A stretch of 13,569 bases of DNA, taken from the NCBI RefSeq assembly GCF_049608145.1, contig NZ_JBMYXF010000065.1:1-13569 (forward strand), given 5' to 3'. The position numbers were made by a program, and so were the translations under genes. This DNA is from Halocynthiibacter sp049608145 (GTDB lineage Bacteria; Pseudomonadota; Alphaproteobacteria; Rhodobacterales; Rhodobacteraceae). Below are positions 6,149 to 13,569 of this stretch, in pieces; the first letter of the stretch is position 1, and each line of letters opens with the position of its first letter. A model generated the notes under the pieces. It had not been told where the DNA came from, did no database searches, and saw nothing but the letters and a program-made list of their open reading frames with translations.

Positions 6149-7333
6149 ATGTTCCTGCCTTTCTTTGAAAAGCTGCGTGACGAAGGCGTGCCGGTGTCCC
6201 TGCGCGAATATCTCAGCTTTCTGGAAGGCATGAAGGCGGGGCTGACGATCTATGATCCGGAAGGGTTTTATTACCTTGCCCGCACCATCATGGTGAAAGA
6301 CGAACGTCACTTGGATCGCTTTGACCGGGCGTTTTCCGCAAGCTTTTCCGGGATTGAAAATATCTCACTGGATCAGGTGATGGAAGCGGTCGATATCCCC
6401 GGTGACTGGCTGGAAAAACTGGCCGAAAAGCACCTAAGCGCCGAAGAAAAGGCCGAGATCGAAGCCCTTGGTGGGTTTGATAAGCTGATGGAAACCCTGA
6501 AAGAACGCCTAAAAGAACAAGAAGGGCGTCATCAGGGGGGGAACAAATGGATTGGTACAGCGGGCACATCGCCCTTTGGGGCCTATGGGTATAACCCCGA
6601 AGGCGTGCGCATTGGTCAGAACGAAAGCCGCCATCAACGCGCGGTGAAAGTCTGGGACAAACGCGAATTTAAGAACCTAGATGACAGTGTGGAACTGGGC
6701 ACGCGCAACATCAAAGTCGCCATGAAGCGTCTGCGCAAATGGGCGCGTGACGGGGCGGCGGATGAATTGGATCTGGACGGCACCATCCGGGCCACGGCTG
6801 AGAACGGCTATCTGGATGTCAAAACCCGGCCCGAGCGGCGCAACGCAGCGAAGGTTCTGATGTTCTTTGATGTGGGCGGTTCCATGGATCCCTATATCAA
6901 GATCGTGGAAGAATTGTTTTCCGCCGCACGCACGGAATTCAAGCACCTGGAATATTTCTATTTCCACAACTGCCTGTATGAAGGTGTTTGGCGCGACAAC
7001 GCCCGGCGCTGGAATGCGCAAACGCCAACCCATGAGATCCTGCGCACCTACGGGTCTGATTATAAATGTATTTTTGTGGGGGATGCGTCGATGTCCCCTT
7101 ATGAGATTGCCTATCGTGGCGGCGCAAATGAACACTGGAACGAAGAACCGGGACAGGTCTGGTTGCAACGCGCACGCGAACAATGGCCTTCACATCTATG
7201 GATTAACCCCATTCCAGAAACACATTGGCGCTATACTCAATCCATCCGCATGATCCAGGAGATTTTTGAGGATCGTATGGTCCCCATGACCTTGAAAGGG
7301 ATTGAAAGCGGAATGAAAGAGTTGTCACGTTAA
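6149..7333 (+). CDS. CoxE-like VWA domain protein
   Basis: This 394-residue protein carries a von Willebrand factor A domain of the CoxE-like type, the usual partner of MoxR ATPases in maturing or remodelling protein complexes (CoxD/CoxE in CO dehydrogenase is the model). The N-terminal 130 residues are helical and charged, beginning FFEKLRDEGVPVSLREYL, which is common in this family. A Gly/Ser-rich linker (131-160) follows. The VWA domain starts near 234 with the MIDAS-like motif D241-V-G-G-S245, where the canonical DxSxS has Gly at the middle serine. A later acidic position D312 in FVGDASMSP may be the third MIDAS element. No signal peptide or membrane helix is seen, so it is cytoplasmic. 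It starts immediately after the 56-aa gene and is followed 3 bp later by the M48 gene. Its MoxR partner is probably the one at 3169-4008. Confidence 0.88.
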   Translation: MFLPFFEKLRDEGVPVSLREYLSFLEGMKAGLTIYDPEGFYYLARTIMVKDERHLDRFDRAFSASFSGIENISLDQVMEAVDIPGDWLEKLAEKHLSAEEKAEIEALGGFDKLMETLKERLKEQEGRHQGGNKWIGTAGTSPFGAYGYNPEGVRIGQNESRHQRAVKVWDKREFKNLDDSVELGTRNIKVAMKRLRKWARDGAADELDLDGTIRATAENGYLDVKTRPERRNAAKVLMFFDVGGSMDPYIKIVEELFSAARTEFKHLEYFYFHNCLYEGVWRDNARRWNAQTPTHEILRTYGSDYKCIFVGDASMSPYEIAYRGGANEHWNEEPGQVWLQRAREQWPSHLWINPIPETHWRYTQSIRMIQEIFEDRMVPMTLKGIESGMKELSR

Positions 7334-7336
7334 GCT

Positions 7337-8032
7337 ATGATCCGTTTTGCCCCCATCCTTTTGGCCCTGCTTGTGGGCATCGTTATGTACCGGTTTTCCG
7401 TGCGTCGCACGCATCAGATGCTGGATGAGAATTCGACTGAACTTGATGATCCGGTGCTGGAAACATGGACACGGAAGATGGCGCGTGCGCTGGATCTGCC
7501 GCGCATTCCCGTTTTCATCTATGAAATTGATCCGGTGAATGGCTTGGCCGCCCCAGATGGGCGGATTTTTATCACACGTGGGTTTTATCGAAAGTTTAAA
7601 GAAGGCGACGTCACAGGCGAAGAAATGGCCAGTGTGATTGCCCATGAGTTGGGCCATGTTGCCCTTGGCCATGCCCGCCGTCGCAGTATTGATTTTTCGG
7701 GACAAAACGCGATGCGCACAGCACTTGCAATGCTGTTCAACCGGATTATTCCGATCATTGGGCCCTGGATTGCTGGGCTTGTGATGAATCTGCTGCTGGC
7801 GCGTCTGTCACGAGACGATGAATATGAGGCAGATGCATGGGCTGCGGCGCTTTTGCATAAGTCAGGTATTGGCATAGCGCATCAGAAGTCGTTGTTTTCC
7901 AAGCTAGAAGCCCTGACGAAATCAAATGCGGGTACGATGCCCGCTTGGTTCCTGAGCCACCCAAAAACAGATCAGCGCATCGCAGCCTTGGAAACACTGG
8001 AAACCCGTTGGGCGAAAGCCGATCAACGATAA
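7337..8032 (+). CDS. M48 family metalloprotease (HtpX/Oma1-like)
   Basis: This is a membrane-anchored zinc protease of 231 residues. A hydrophobic N-terminal helix (about 4-19) is followed by basic residues RRTH. The catalytic motif is H103-E-L-G-H107 (zinc ligands H103 and H107, catalytic E104). The third-ligand helix is DDEYEAD (160-166), preceded by the SR pair common to the family, with E162 the likely ligand. A second hydrophobic stretch (about 136-154) lies between the two motifs, as in HtpX-like enzymes. The C-terminal FLSHPKTDQRIAALE block is characteristic of M48 proteins. It is shorter than HtpX (about 290), lacking the long N-terminal multi-helix part. The ATG lies 3 bp after the VWA stop, so it belongs to the same transcript. 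A role in membrane or periplasmic protein quality control fits, but the substrate is unknown. Confidence 0.9.
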   Translation: MIRFAPILLALLVGIVMYRFSVRRTHQMLDENSTELDDPVLETWTRKMARALDLPRIPVFIYEIDPVNGLAAPDGRIFITRGFYRKFKEGDVTGEEMASVIAHELGHVALGHARRRSIDFSGQNAMRTALAMLFNRIIPIIGPWIAGLVMNLLLARLSRDDEYEADAWAAALLHKSGIGIAHQKSLFSKLEALTKSNAGTMPAWFLSHPKTDQRIAALETLETRWAKADQR

Positions 8033-8175
8033 GATTATCGAACAAAAGATTTGCAGGCCTACGCAGCCGTTGCTAACAAATATAAACCCGTTCATTCACA
8101 ATATAGCATCCTTGGGAGGCGCACCTGCAGTTCATCTTAATCCTTAGAGGAAGTTTCGTCTGTTATGCCGCTGGT

Positions 8176-8523
8176 GTGTCCATCATCTGGGGGCATTATG
8201 TTTGGAGGACACACTGGAATGATGCTGAGGGGCTTAGCAATTGGGAAATGCTTCTTGTATTTATGATCTACGGTGCCGTGATTGCCGCAATCATAACAGG
8301 CTTGATCATTTTTCTCTGGATCATCCTCGCGAAATTAAAGGTCACTGTGCATTTTGCAGCTGCCCTATTTAGCGGAGCCATTATCATTACATATTTATTT
8401 GGAGGGTTTCACAGAGAAATATCGGAGATCATTCTCCAATGCACCATGGGAACACTTGCAGGCGCATTGTTCTGGCTAACGGCGTTTGGCCCCTACCGGC
8501 GTATAGCCATGAATTTCGAATAA
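8176..8523 (+). CDS. Small multi-pass membrane protein, unknown
   Basis: From the GTG at 8176 this frame encodes 115 residues with three hydrophobic segments (about 24-51, 58-76 and 86-105). I recognise no family. The start is uncertain: the frame is open back to 8107 and reads another hydrophobic stretch (QFILILRGSFVCYAAGVSII). A strong GGGAGG at 8114-8119 lies five bases before an in-frame CTG at 8125, whereas the GTG has no ribosome site nearby. A fourth N-terminal helix initiated at CTG 8125 is therefore plausible. An ATG at 8165 with AGAGGAAG upstream is in another frame and stops after 33 codons, so a frameshift cannot be excluded. Codon use is more A/T-rich than in the neighbours. It lies 143 bp after the M48 gene, and its stop abuts that of the convergent PIN gene with no hairpin between. 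Confidence 0.55.
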   Translation: MSIIWGHYVWRTHWNDAEGLSNWEMLLVFMIYGAVIAAIITGLIIFLWIILAKLKVTVHFAAALFSGAIIITYLFGGFHREISEIILQCTMGTLAGALFWLTAFGPYRRIAMNFE

Positions 8524-9072
8524 TTACAGCCCTAAGGAAACAGCTTTTCCAAACCGTGGCAGGCGGGCTTTTTTGAATAATTTGCGGATTTCCCAGGGCT
8601 GACCTGACAGTTCTTCTGCTTTTGCGTGCACCTTATCTGCGATGCTTTGCATGATATCAGGTTTTGCGTGATGTAGACTGACAAGGAACCCATCCGGATC
8701 CTGACGTGTCAGCCCTTCTTCGGCCAGAATGCGTTGAGGAAAATCCTTTGCATTCATCGTGATAATCAAGTCGGCTGAGGCTTCGGACGCGGCGGCCAAC
8801 ACGTGAATATCATTTTCATCTGGCAGCCAATATCGCGCCATCCGGCCCTGATCCACACGCACAGATGCCCTAGGCCATTTGGCGGACAACAGGGCGATTT
8901 CCCCCCGTGCGATTGGTTCGCTTAGGGGGGCGACCCGTGCGGCCGCCCGCGCCCATTCTTCCAGGATGCGGGCAGACCAGATGGGTTCATATAGCCCCTG
9001 AGCTGCCGCGCCCATCAGCACTTCGCGCATCACCGTCGGATACAGAACACAGGCATCCAGAAGCGCGCGCAT
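8524..9072 (-). CDS. PIN domain protein, putative RNase (RSP_2648-like)
   Basis: This is a predicted Mg-dependent single-strand RNase of 182 residues. Acidic PIN residues visible are D6 in LLDACVLYP, E38/E39 in ILEEW, D85 and D88 in LPDENDIHVLAAA, and D110 in MNAKDFP. The spacing fits the PF13470-type PIN fold over about residues 1-130; a basic C-terminal tail (161-176, with several K and R) follows. Its ATG overlaps the stop of the RNA methyltransferase by one base (9072), so the two are translationally coupled. No small antitoxin gene is next to it, which makes a classical VapC toxin less likely. As I recall, it corresponds to the RSP_2648 family of Rhodobacteraceae, found beside the RSP_2647 methyltransferase. 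A housekeeping role in RNA processing is inference. Confidence 0.85.
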   Translation of the reverse strand: MRALLDACVLYPTVMREVLMGAAAQGLYEPIWSARILEEWARAAARVAPLSEPIARGEIALLSAKWPRASVRVDQGRMARYWLPDENDIHVLAAASEASADLIITMNAKDFPQRILAEEGLTRQDPDGFLVSLHHAKPDIMQSIADKVHAKAEELSGQPWEIRKLFKKARLPRFGKAVSLGL

Positions 9073-10286
9073 CAGCCGTCCAGACGCCAGAACATCGCTT
9101 TCAGATAGCCGCTTTCCGCCAGGGACGGGTGTTGTGGGTGATCTGGTCCGGCAGATCCTGTGTGCAACAGCTGCGCCTGACGGCCCGCTTTGCCAACACC
9201 GCGATCACAAGCTTCGCGAAACCGTGTTGCATCGGCGGCATGGGAACAGGAACACAGGCCCAGATAGCCACCCGGTGCCACCAATTGTGACGCAAGACGC
9301 GCCACACGTTCATATGCGCGCAGACCTTTTTCAAGGGCTGGCTTAGAGGGTGCGAATGCCGGTGGATCACAGATGACCACGTCAAATTTCACGCCATCCG
9401 CAACCATTTCTTCCATGACATCAAAGGCATCGCCCTTGCGGATCTCAAGGCGATCCGCGGCGTTCATGGCCTCAGCACCCTTTTGCGCCAGTTCAAGTGC
9501 AGGGGCAGAGCCATCCACACAAACGGCAGATTTGGCACCACCGGCAAGGGCTGCAAGGCCAAAGCCACCCACATGGGAAAACACATCCAGAACCGTTGCA
9601 TCTTTTGACATGCGCGCGCCAAAGGCATGGCTTTCGCGTTGGTCAAAGAACAGGCCGGTTTTCTGACCGCCCAGCAAATCAGCCATATAGGTTGCGCCGT
9701 TCATTTCAACGGGGATCAGGCCAGAGACTTCGCCCAGAACCACGCCAGACACGTCATCAAGCCCTTCGGTTGCGCGCGCGCGGCCTGCCGCGTTTTTCAC
9801 GATGTTTTTTACGCCATCGATCGCTGCCAGGGCCTCTTTCAACAGGTCAAAATGCATTTCGGCCCAGGCCGCATTTGGCTGCACAACGATGGTGTCACCG
9901 AAACGATCTGCGATCACACCAGGGAAGCCATCTGCTTCGGCATGGATGAGGCGGTAGAAAGGCGCGTCATACATATTTTCGCGCATCTTCACAGCACGTT
10001 GCACGCGATTGTTAAACCAATCCGCATCAATCGCAACATCCGGATCACGATCCAGCATACGGGCGACAATCTTGGATCCGGTGTTCACCGCAACCGTGCC
10101 CAAAGGCACACGATCATTGTCTTCAAGCGTGGCAATCGTGCCCGGGGCAAGCTTTTTGCTGCGCCGGTCAAGCACAAGTTCATTGGCCCAGACCCAGGGC
10201 GCACCAAAGCGAATGCGCCGCGTGTCCATTTTGGGTTTCATGCGGATTACCGGGCGATCAGCGGGGGAAGAGGTAACGTCAGTCAT
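9072..10286 (-). CDS. RlmI-like SAM-dependent rRNA methyltransferase (RSP_2647-like)
   Basis: This is a predicted RNA methyltransferase of 404 residues, organised like RlmI, which makes m5C in 23S rRNA. An N-terminal PUA domain (about 18-88, RIRFGAPWVWANE onward) is followed by a middle domain with the FYRLIHAEADGFPGV block (110-124), then GQKTGLFFDQRE (207-218). The Rossmann methyltransferase fold has SAM motif I LDVFSHVGGFGLAA (233-246), the acidic D258 after motif I, and the catalytic DPPAFAPSK (308-316). The LCSCSH stretch (344-349) holds the candidate catalytic cysteines. Start is the ATG at 10286; an ATTAAGAGAGG stretch just upstream provides the ribosome site. The stop overlaps the PIN gene start, and the 95-aa gene lies 43 bp upstream. 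The exact modified base is uncertain; the family-level call is strong. Confidence 0.9.
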   Translation of the reverse strand: MTDVTSSPADRPVIRMKPKMDTRRIRFGAPWVWANELVLDRRSKKLAPGTIATLEDNDRVPLGTVAVNTGSKIVARMLDRDPDVAIDADWFNNRVQRAVKMRENMYDAPFYRLIHAEADGFPGVIADRFGDTIVVQPNAAWAEMHFDLLKEALAAIDGVKNIVKNAAGRARATEGLDDVSGVVLGEVSGLIPVEMNGATYMADLLGGQKTGLFFDQRESHAFGARMSKDATVLDVFSHVGGFGLAALAGGAKSAVCVDGSAPALELAQKGAEAMNAADRLEIRKGDAFDVMEEMVADGVKFDVVICDPPAFAPSKPALEKGLRAYERVARLASQLVAPGGYLGLCSCSHAADATRFREACDRGVGKAGRQAQLLHTGSAGPDHPQHPSLAESGYLKAMFWRLDG

Positions 10287-10329
10287 ACGCCTCTCTTAAT
10301 GGAAGTCCCGCGCCGCTGAAAGCCTTGTT

Positions 10330-10617
10330 TTATTCTTCCAGTGGCGGACGTGTTCTGGCCATGGCACCACCGCGCCGCCGGGGCTTTTTGCTGCCTGCCG
10401 ACAAAGCCGCACGCAGAACAGCTGACATTGGGTGATCGGGTTCACCCAAAGCGTAATGATCGTGCAAATCTTGCAGGGCCTGTTTTTCGTTCACATCGTC
10501 CGCGCGCGAAATCGCCCAATCGAGGAAAACAGACCGACATTCGCCTTCTGTAATGCCATCCATGATGTAAACATCTTTGAACAATCCCTTCGGATCGATC
10601 TTTGTAAAATCAGGCAT
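10330..10617 (-). CDS. Conserved hypothetical protein, 95 aa
   Basis: The small soluble product has an acidic, mostly helical N-terminal part. It includes DGITEGECRSVFLDWAIS (20-37) and a DLHDHYALGEPDHPMS block (50-65). It ends with a strongly basic tail (KKPRRRGG at 77-84). I recognise no domain. The start is well supported by GGGAGG a few bases before the ATG. It lies 30 bp after glnE and 43 bp before the methyltransferase gene on the same strand, so it is part of the glnE operon. The basic tail suggests nucleic-acid or ribosome contact, but this is inference only. The frame is clean and codon use matches glnE, so it is a real gene. Confidence 0.75.
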   Translation of the reverse strand: MPDFTKIDPKGLFKDVYIMDGITEGECRSVFLDWAISRADDVNEKQALQDLHDHYALGEPDHPMSAVLRAALSAGSKKPRRRGGAMARTRPPLEE

Positions 10618-10647
10618 GGCTTCCTCCCGCTCTCCCCGAAAACTGAT

Positions 10648-13452
10648 TCAGGCTGTGCTGGTCAGTATTCGGTCGAAAATCTCTGCAACCCGTGACTTAT
10701 GCACCGCCAACTGCGACTTCAGCGCATCAATACCGACACTTTCGCAAGCTTGCAGCAGGAATTTGCGTCCACCTTCGCCAATTGTGGTTTCATCCAACGC
10801 CCCCGGTGTCAGCAGGCGTTCCGCCATTCGAAGGTTCCAGTTCAACGCACGGGCGGCGATCAAAGCATCGGCTTCCCCCGGTTGCAGCAATGGTTTTGCG
10901 TCTGTGATCTGGCCATCTGTGCCCCGCGCGTCGGACCGGGCCAGCAAGGCCAGAAGTTGCGCCAAAAGTTCGATATCCTGCAAAGCCCCCGGCCCGCGTT
11001 TCAGGTTCCAGCCGGCACCAGGTGGATATGCATCAGCCAGGCGCGCGCGCATGTCAGCCACGTCCTGAATGACCTTTGCCCCCCCAACATGTCCCGCAAT
11101 CAGGTCACATCGAAAATTTTCAATCCGTTTGGCAAGTGACGGGCTGCCTGCAATCACCCGGGCGCGTGTCAGGGCCATATGTTCCCATGTCCAGGCCTCA
11201 TCGCGCTGATAGGCCTCAAACGCATCAACCGAGGTTGCAACAGGGCCAGAACGGCCAGATGGGCGCAGGCGCATATCGACTTCGTACAAACGCCCTTCCG
11301 CCATTGGCGCCGTCAACGCCGTGATAAAGGCCTGTGTCAGGCGAGCATAATATGGACGGGTTGCCAGCGCGCGTTTTCCGGCCGCATTCCCCGCGCTTTC
11401 GTCAATGCCCTTTGCATCATAGATCACAAGAAGATCGAGATCAGAGCGGGCGTTCAGGGCCTGGGCGCCAAGTGATCCCATAGCGATCACCGCAGCGCCG
11501 CCCCCCAGATCACCCCCCGGAGGCGCGCCGTGTTTTCGTGTAAATTCGGCAATCACCAACGGCCAGAGTGCACGCACCAGTGCTTCGGCCAGATCCGCAT
11601 ATTCGCGCCCGGCCTCTGCGGCGGTGATCAGCCCGCGCAGGTGATGTACCCCGATCCGGAAATGCCATTCCTGCATCAATCGACGTGCCAGATCCAGCTG
11701 CGCTTCGTAATCATCTTTTTCGGCCAGATCATCCGAGATATTTGTAAAAAGAACCTCGGCCCCGGGCCATGTATCAAAGAAGGATCCGCCAATCACCGCA
11801 TCCAATACTTTGGCGTTTTTGGACAGATAGGCCGCCAGCGCCGGGGCCGTTGCACAGATGTCCACAAGCAGGCTGATCAACTGTGGATTGGCCTCGAACA
11901 GCGAAAACAACTGCACCCCCGCAGGAAGCCCAGCGAGGAAACGATCAAACTGTGCCAGCGCTTCGGAAGGGTCTGCAGCTTTTTGCATCCGGGTCAGGAT
12001 TTCGGGGCGCACACGGGCGAAGATTTCCTGAGCGCGCGACGTCCGCAACGCAGGATAGCCCGGCCATCTAGATAGAATTTCTTCTTCTGTTTCCGTAAGT
12101 TCCAAGGCGTCATTCGCCTTACTTCCATCCGGAGCAAAAAAGCCTTCTGTTACTTTATGCACCTCAAGAAGCTGATCCGTCAGGCGGGATTTGAACGCTT
12201 CGACATCCGCTTCGCCCATGAAACAGGCAAGCCTCTGAAACCCTTCATCAGAGGTCGGCAGGCTGTGGGTTTGCGCATCATTTATCATCTGCAGACGATG
12301 TTCGATCTCGCGGAATTGGCGATACCGGGTGATGAAAAGCTCTGTGGCCTCTGCCGGGACCCAGCCTTTGGCGGTAAGCGCCTGCAATCCCGCAACCGTT
12401 TCCCGCGACCGCAGGTCTGGGTCACGCCCACCTGCAATGATCTGGCGGGTCTGGGTGAAGAATTCGATTTCGCGAATGCCACCACGCCCCAGTTTCATAT
12501 TATGCCCCGGCAAGGAAAATGCACCGCCCAGGCCTTTATGATCCCGAATGCGCAGGCGCATGTCATGGGCATCCTGGATCGCAGCGAAATCAAGATGTTT
12601 GCGCCAGATAAAGGGCGTCAGGCGTTTCAAATACCGCGCGCCGGCGACCAGATCGCCCGCACAGGGGTGCGCTTTAATATGTGCAGCCCGTTCCCATGTC
12701 CGACCTTCCCCTTCGTAATATCGTTCGGCGGCCTCCATCGACAGGCAAACCGGCGTGACAGACGGATCAGGACGCAGACGCAGATCGGTTCGGAAAACGT
12801 AGCCTTCCGCTGTCAGGTCGTTCAATGTTGCTGCCATTTTGCGTGTCGCGCGGATCAGAGACGCGCGTGCATCATGGTAATCTTCCGGGGCGTAACGTTC
12901 TTCGTCAAACACACAAATCAGGTCGATATCAGAGGAATAGTTCAGCTCTCCCGCGCCCATTTTCCCCATCGCCAGTGCGACCATTCCACAACCGGTTTCA
13001 AGGTCGTCCTGCGTCATACCCGGCAGTTTCTTGCGCCGGATTTCAGATGCCAAAGCCGCCTTCATCGCAAGATCGGTGGCCAGATATGAAAATTCCGTTA
13101 AAGCCCCAGTGACCTGTTCCAGCGTGTAAACCCCGCCCAGATCCGCAAGTGCTGTCAAAAGCGCAACGCGGCGCTTTCCACGGCGTAATTCATCCGGGAT
13201 CTGATCATAGGAAACGTCGCGCAGACGGGTGTATTCCGCTTGCAGCACATCATCAGGATCGCCCTGCAAAGCGGCATGCAGCCAGTCTTGTTCTCGCGCC
13301 ATCAACCCCAGAAGATAAGGCGAACACCCGCCCGCCCCCGCCAGCAACGGTTTCAGGTCCCCTACGGCGTCAGGAAACAATGCCAGCGCGTCAGCGCCAC
13401 GATCTGGATCAAAGGGAATCGGATGGCGGGTCAGTCGGGATACAAAGTTCAT
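10648..13452 (-). CDS. glnE: Bifunctional glutamine synthetase adenylyltransferase/deadenylylase
   Basis: GlnE adds AMP to, and removes it from, a tyrosine of glutamine synthetase in response to PII and glutamine, thereby setting nitrogen assimilation. The 934 residues match the usual length (E. coli 946). The N-terminal nucleotidyltransferase (deadenylylase) domain shows GKMGAGELNYSSDIDL (163-178) with metal residues D175 and D177, then RTDLRLRPD. The C-terminal adenylyltransferase domain shows MGSLGAQALNARSDLDL with D671 and D673, then VDMRLRPSGRSG, and ends in the helical C-terminal domain. Start: ATG at 13452 begins MNFVSRLTRHPIPFDP, typical of Rhodobacteraceae GlnE, although no clear ribosome site precedes it. 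A minus-strand TTGACG (13486-13481) is a possible -35 element. The reading frame is intact. It heads the operon with the 95-aa, methyltransferase and PIN genes; a tandem octamer array lies 64 bp upstream. Confidence 0.97.
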   Translation of the reverse strand: MNFVSRLTRHPIPFDPDRGADALALFPDAVGDLKPLLAGAGGCSPYLLGLMAREQDWLHAALQGDPDDVLQAEYTRLRDVSYDQIPDELRRGKRRVALLTALADLGGVYTLEQVTGALTEFSYLATDLAMKAALASEIRRKKLPGMTQDDLETGCGMVALAMGKMGAGELNYSSDIDLICVFDEERYAPEDYHDARASLIRATRKMAATLNDLTAEGYVFRTDLRLRPDPSVTPVCLSMEAAERYYEGEGRTWERAAHIKAHPCAGDLVAGARYLKRLTPFIWRKHLDFAAIQDAHDMRLRIRDHKGLGGAFSLPGHNMKLGRGGIREIEFFTQTRQIIAGGRDPDLRSRETVAGLQALTAKGWVPAEATELFITRYRQFREIEHRLQMINDAQTHSLPTSDEGFQRLACFMGEADVEAFKSRLTDQLLEVHKVTEGFFAPDGSKANDALELTETEEEILSRWPGYPALRTSRAQEIFARVRPEILTRMQKAADPSEALAQFDRFLAGLPAGVQLFSLFEANPQLISLLVDICATAPALAAYLSKNAKVLDAVIGGSFFDTWPGAEVLFTNISDDLAEKDDYEAQLDLARRLMQEWHFRIGVHHLRGLITAAEAGREYADLAEALVRALWPLVIAEFTRKHGAPPGGDLGGGAAVIAMGSLGAQALNARSDLDLLVIYDAKGIDESAGNAAGKRALATRPYYARLTQAFITALTAPMAEGRLYEVDMRLRPSGRSGPVATSVDAFEAYQRDEAWTWEHMALTRARVIAGSPSLAKRIENFRCDLIAGHVGGAKVIQDVADMRARLADAYPPGAGWNLKRGPGALQDIELLAQLLALLARSDARGTDGQITDAKPLLQPGEADALIAARALNWNLRMAERLLTPGALDETTIGEGGRKFLLQACESVGIDALKSQLAVHKSRVAEIFDRILTSTA

Positions 13453-13516
13453 ATTAGAAATGTGCGTGATCCACAGGAATCGTCAAGCCATCTTCCCCCT
13501 GGCGCGGCAATCAGGT

Positions 13517-13569
13517 CCGGTTTTCCGGTTTTCCGGTTTTCCGGTTTTCCGGTTTTCCGGTTTTCCGGT
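13517..13569. repeat. Tandem octamer repeat (CCGGTTTT)n upstream of glnE
   Basis: Six perfect copies of CCGGTTTT plus CCGGT run to the end of the window without a single mismatch, and the array probably continues beyond. On the glnE strand the unit is AAAACCGG. Every unit carries a CCGG palindrome. The unit is not a multiple of three. The array starts 64 bp upstream of the glnE start codon, so it lies in or next to the glnE promoter region. Perfect identity suggests recent slippage expansion or an assembly edge. Confidence 0.9.

Noticed and set aside
8524..9072. VapC toxin of a toxin-antitoxin pair
   Set aside because: No small antitoxin gene adjoins it; its partner is an RNA methyltransferase, and the protein is longer than typical VapC (about 130).
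9627..10319. 230-codon open frame on the + strand
   Set aside because: Antisense to the RNA methyltransferase, which has PUA and SAM motifs in this stretch; a typical shadow frame in GC-rich DNA.
12157..13089. 310-codon open frame on the + strand
   Set aside because: Antisense to glnE, whose catalytic motifs fill the same bases on the minus strand; the product has no recognisable domain and no ribosome site is evident.
13517..13569. CRISPR array
   Set aside because: The 8-bp units are directly adjacent with no spacers; it is a simple tandem repeat.

Overview
The window looks like chromosomal DNA of an alphaproteobacterium of the Rhodobacteraceae (Roseobacter/Rhodobacter group). The evidence is a DksA whose zinc-finger cysteines are mostly replaced, a DUF2927 lipoprotein, a full-length GlnE followed by an RlmI-like RNA methyltransferase and a PIN-domain protein (as I recall, known in Rhodobacter sphaeroides as the RSP_2647 and RSP_2648 families, close to dksA), and moderately GC-rich codon use. 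No rRNA, tRNA, CRISPR array, insertion sequence or phage gene is visible.

Left part (1-2940). Three TATGCA direct repeats spaced 11 bp apart lie at the very left edge. They are followed by xthA (exonuclease III, + strand) and an AT-richer FkbM-family methyltransferase gene (+). Facing these are a periplasmic class I cytochrome c gene (-) and dksA (-). A strong hairpin separates the convergent FkbM and cytochrome genes. A textbook intrinsic terminator ends dksA, and between it and the cytochrome gene lies a perfect FNR-type box (TTGAT-N4-ATCAA), suggesting oxygen control of the cytochrome.

Middle part (3169-8523, all +). In order: a MoxR-type AAA+ ATPase, a GNAT acetyltransferase, a DUF2927 lipoprotein, a 56-residue membrane protein, a CoxE-like VWA protein, an M48 metalloprotease and a small multi-pass membrane protein of unknown family. 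The DUF2927, 56-aa, VWA and M48 genes are packed with 1-base overlap, 0-base and 3-base gaps, so they are one transcription unit. MoxR ATPases and VWA proteins usually act as a pair that remodels or matures other proteins. Here the pair is split and combined with envelope proteins, which is the best candidate for an uncharacterised system in this window.

Right part (8524-13569, all -). A tight operon reads leftwards: glnE (glutamine synthetase adenylyltransferase), a 95-aa protein of unknown function, the RlmI-like RNA methyltransferase and a PIN-domain putative RNase whose start overlaps the methyltransferase stop. Upstream of glnE the window ends inside a perfect tandem array of the octamer CCGGTTTT, at least 6.6 copies.
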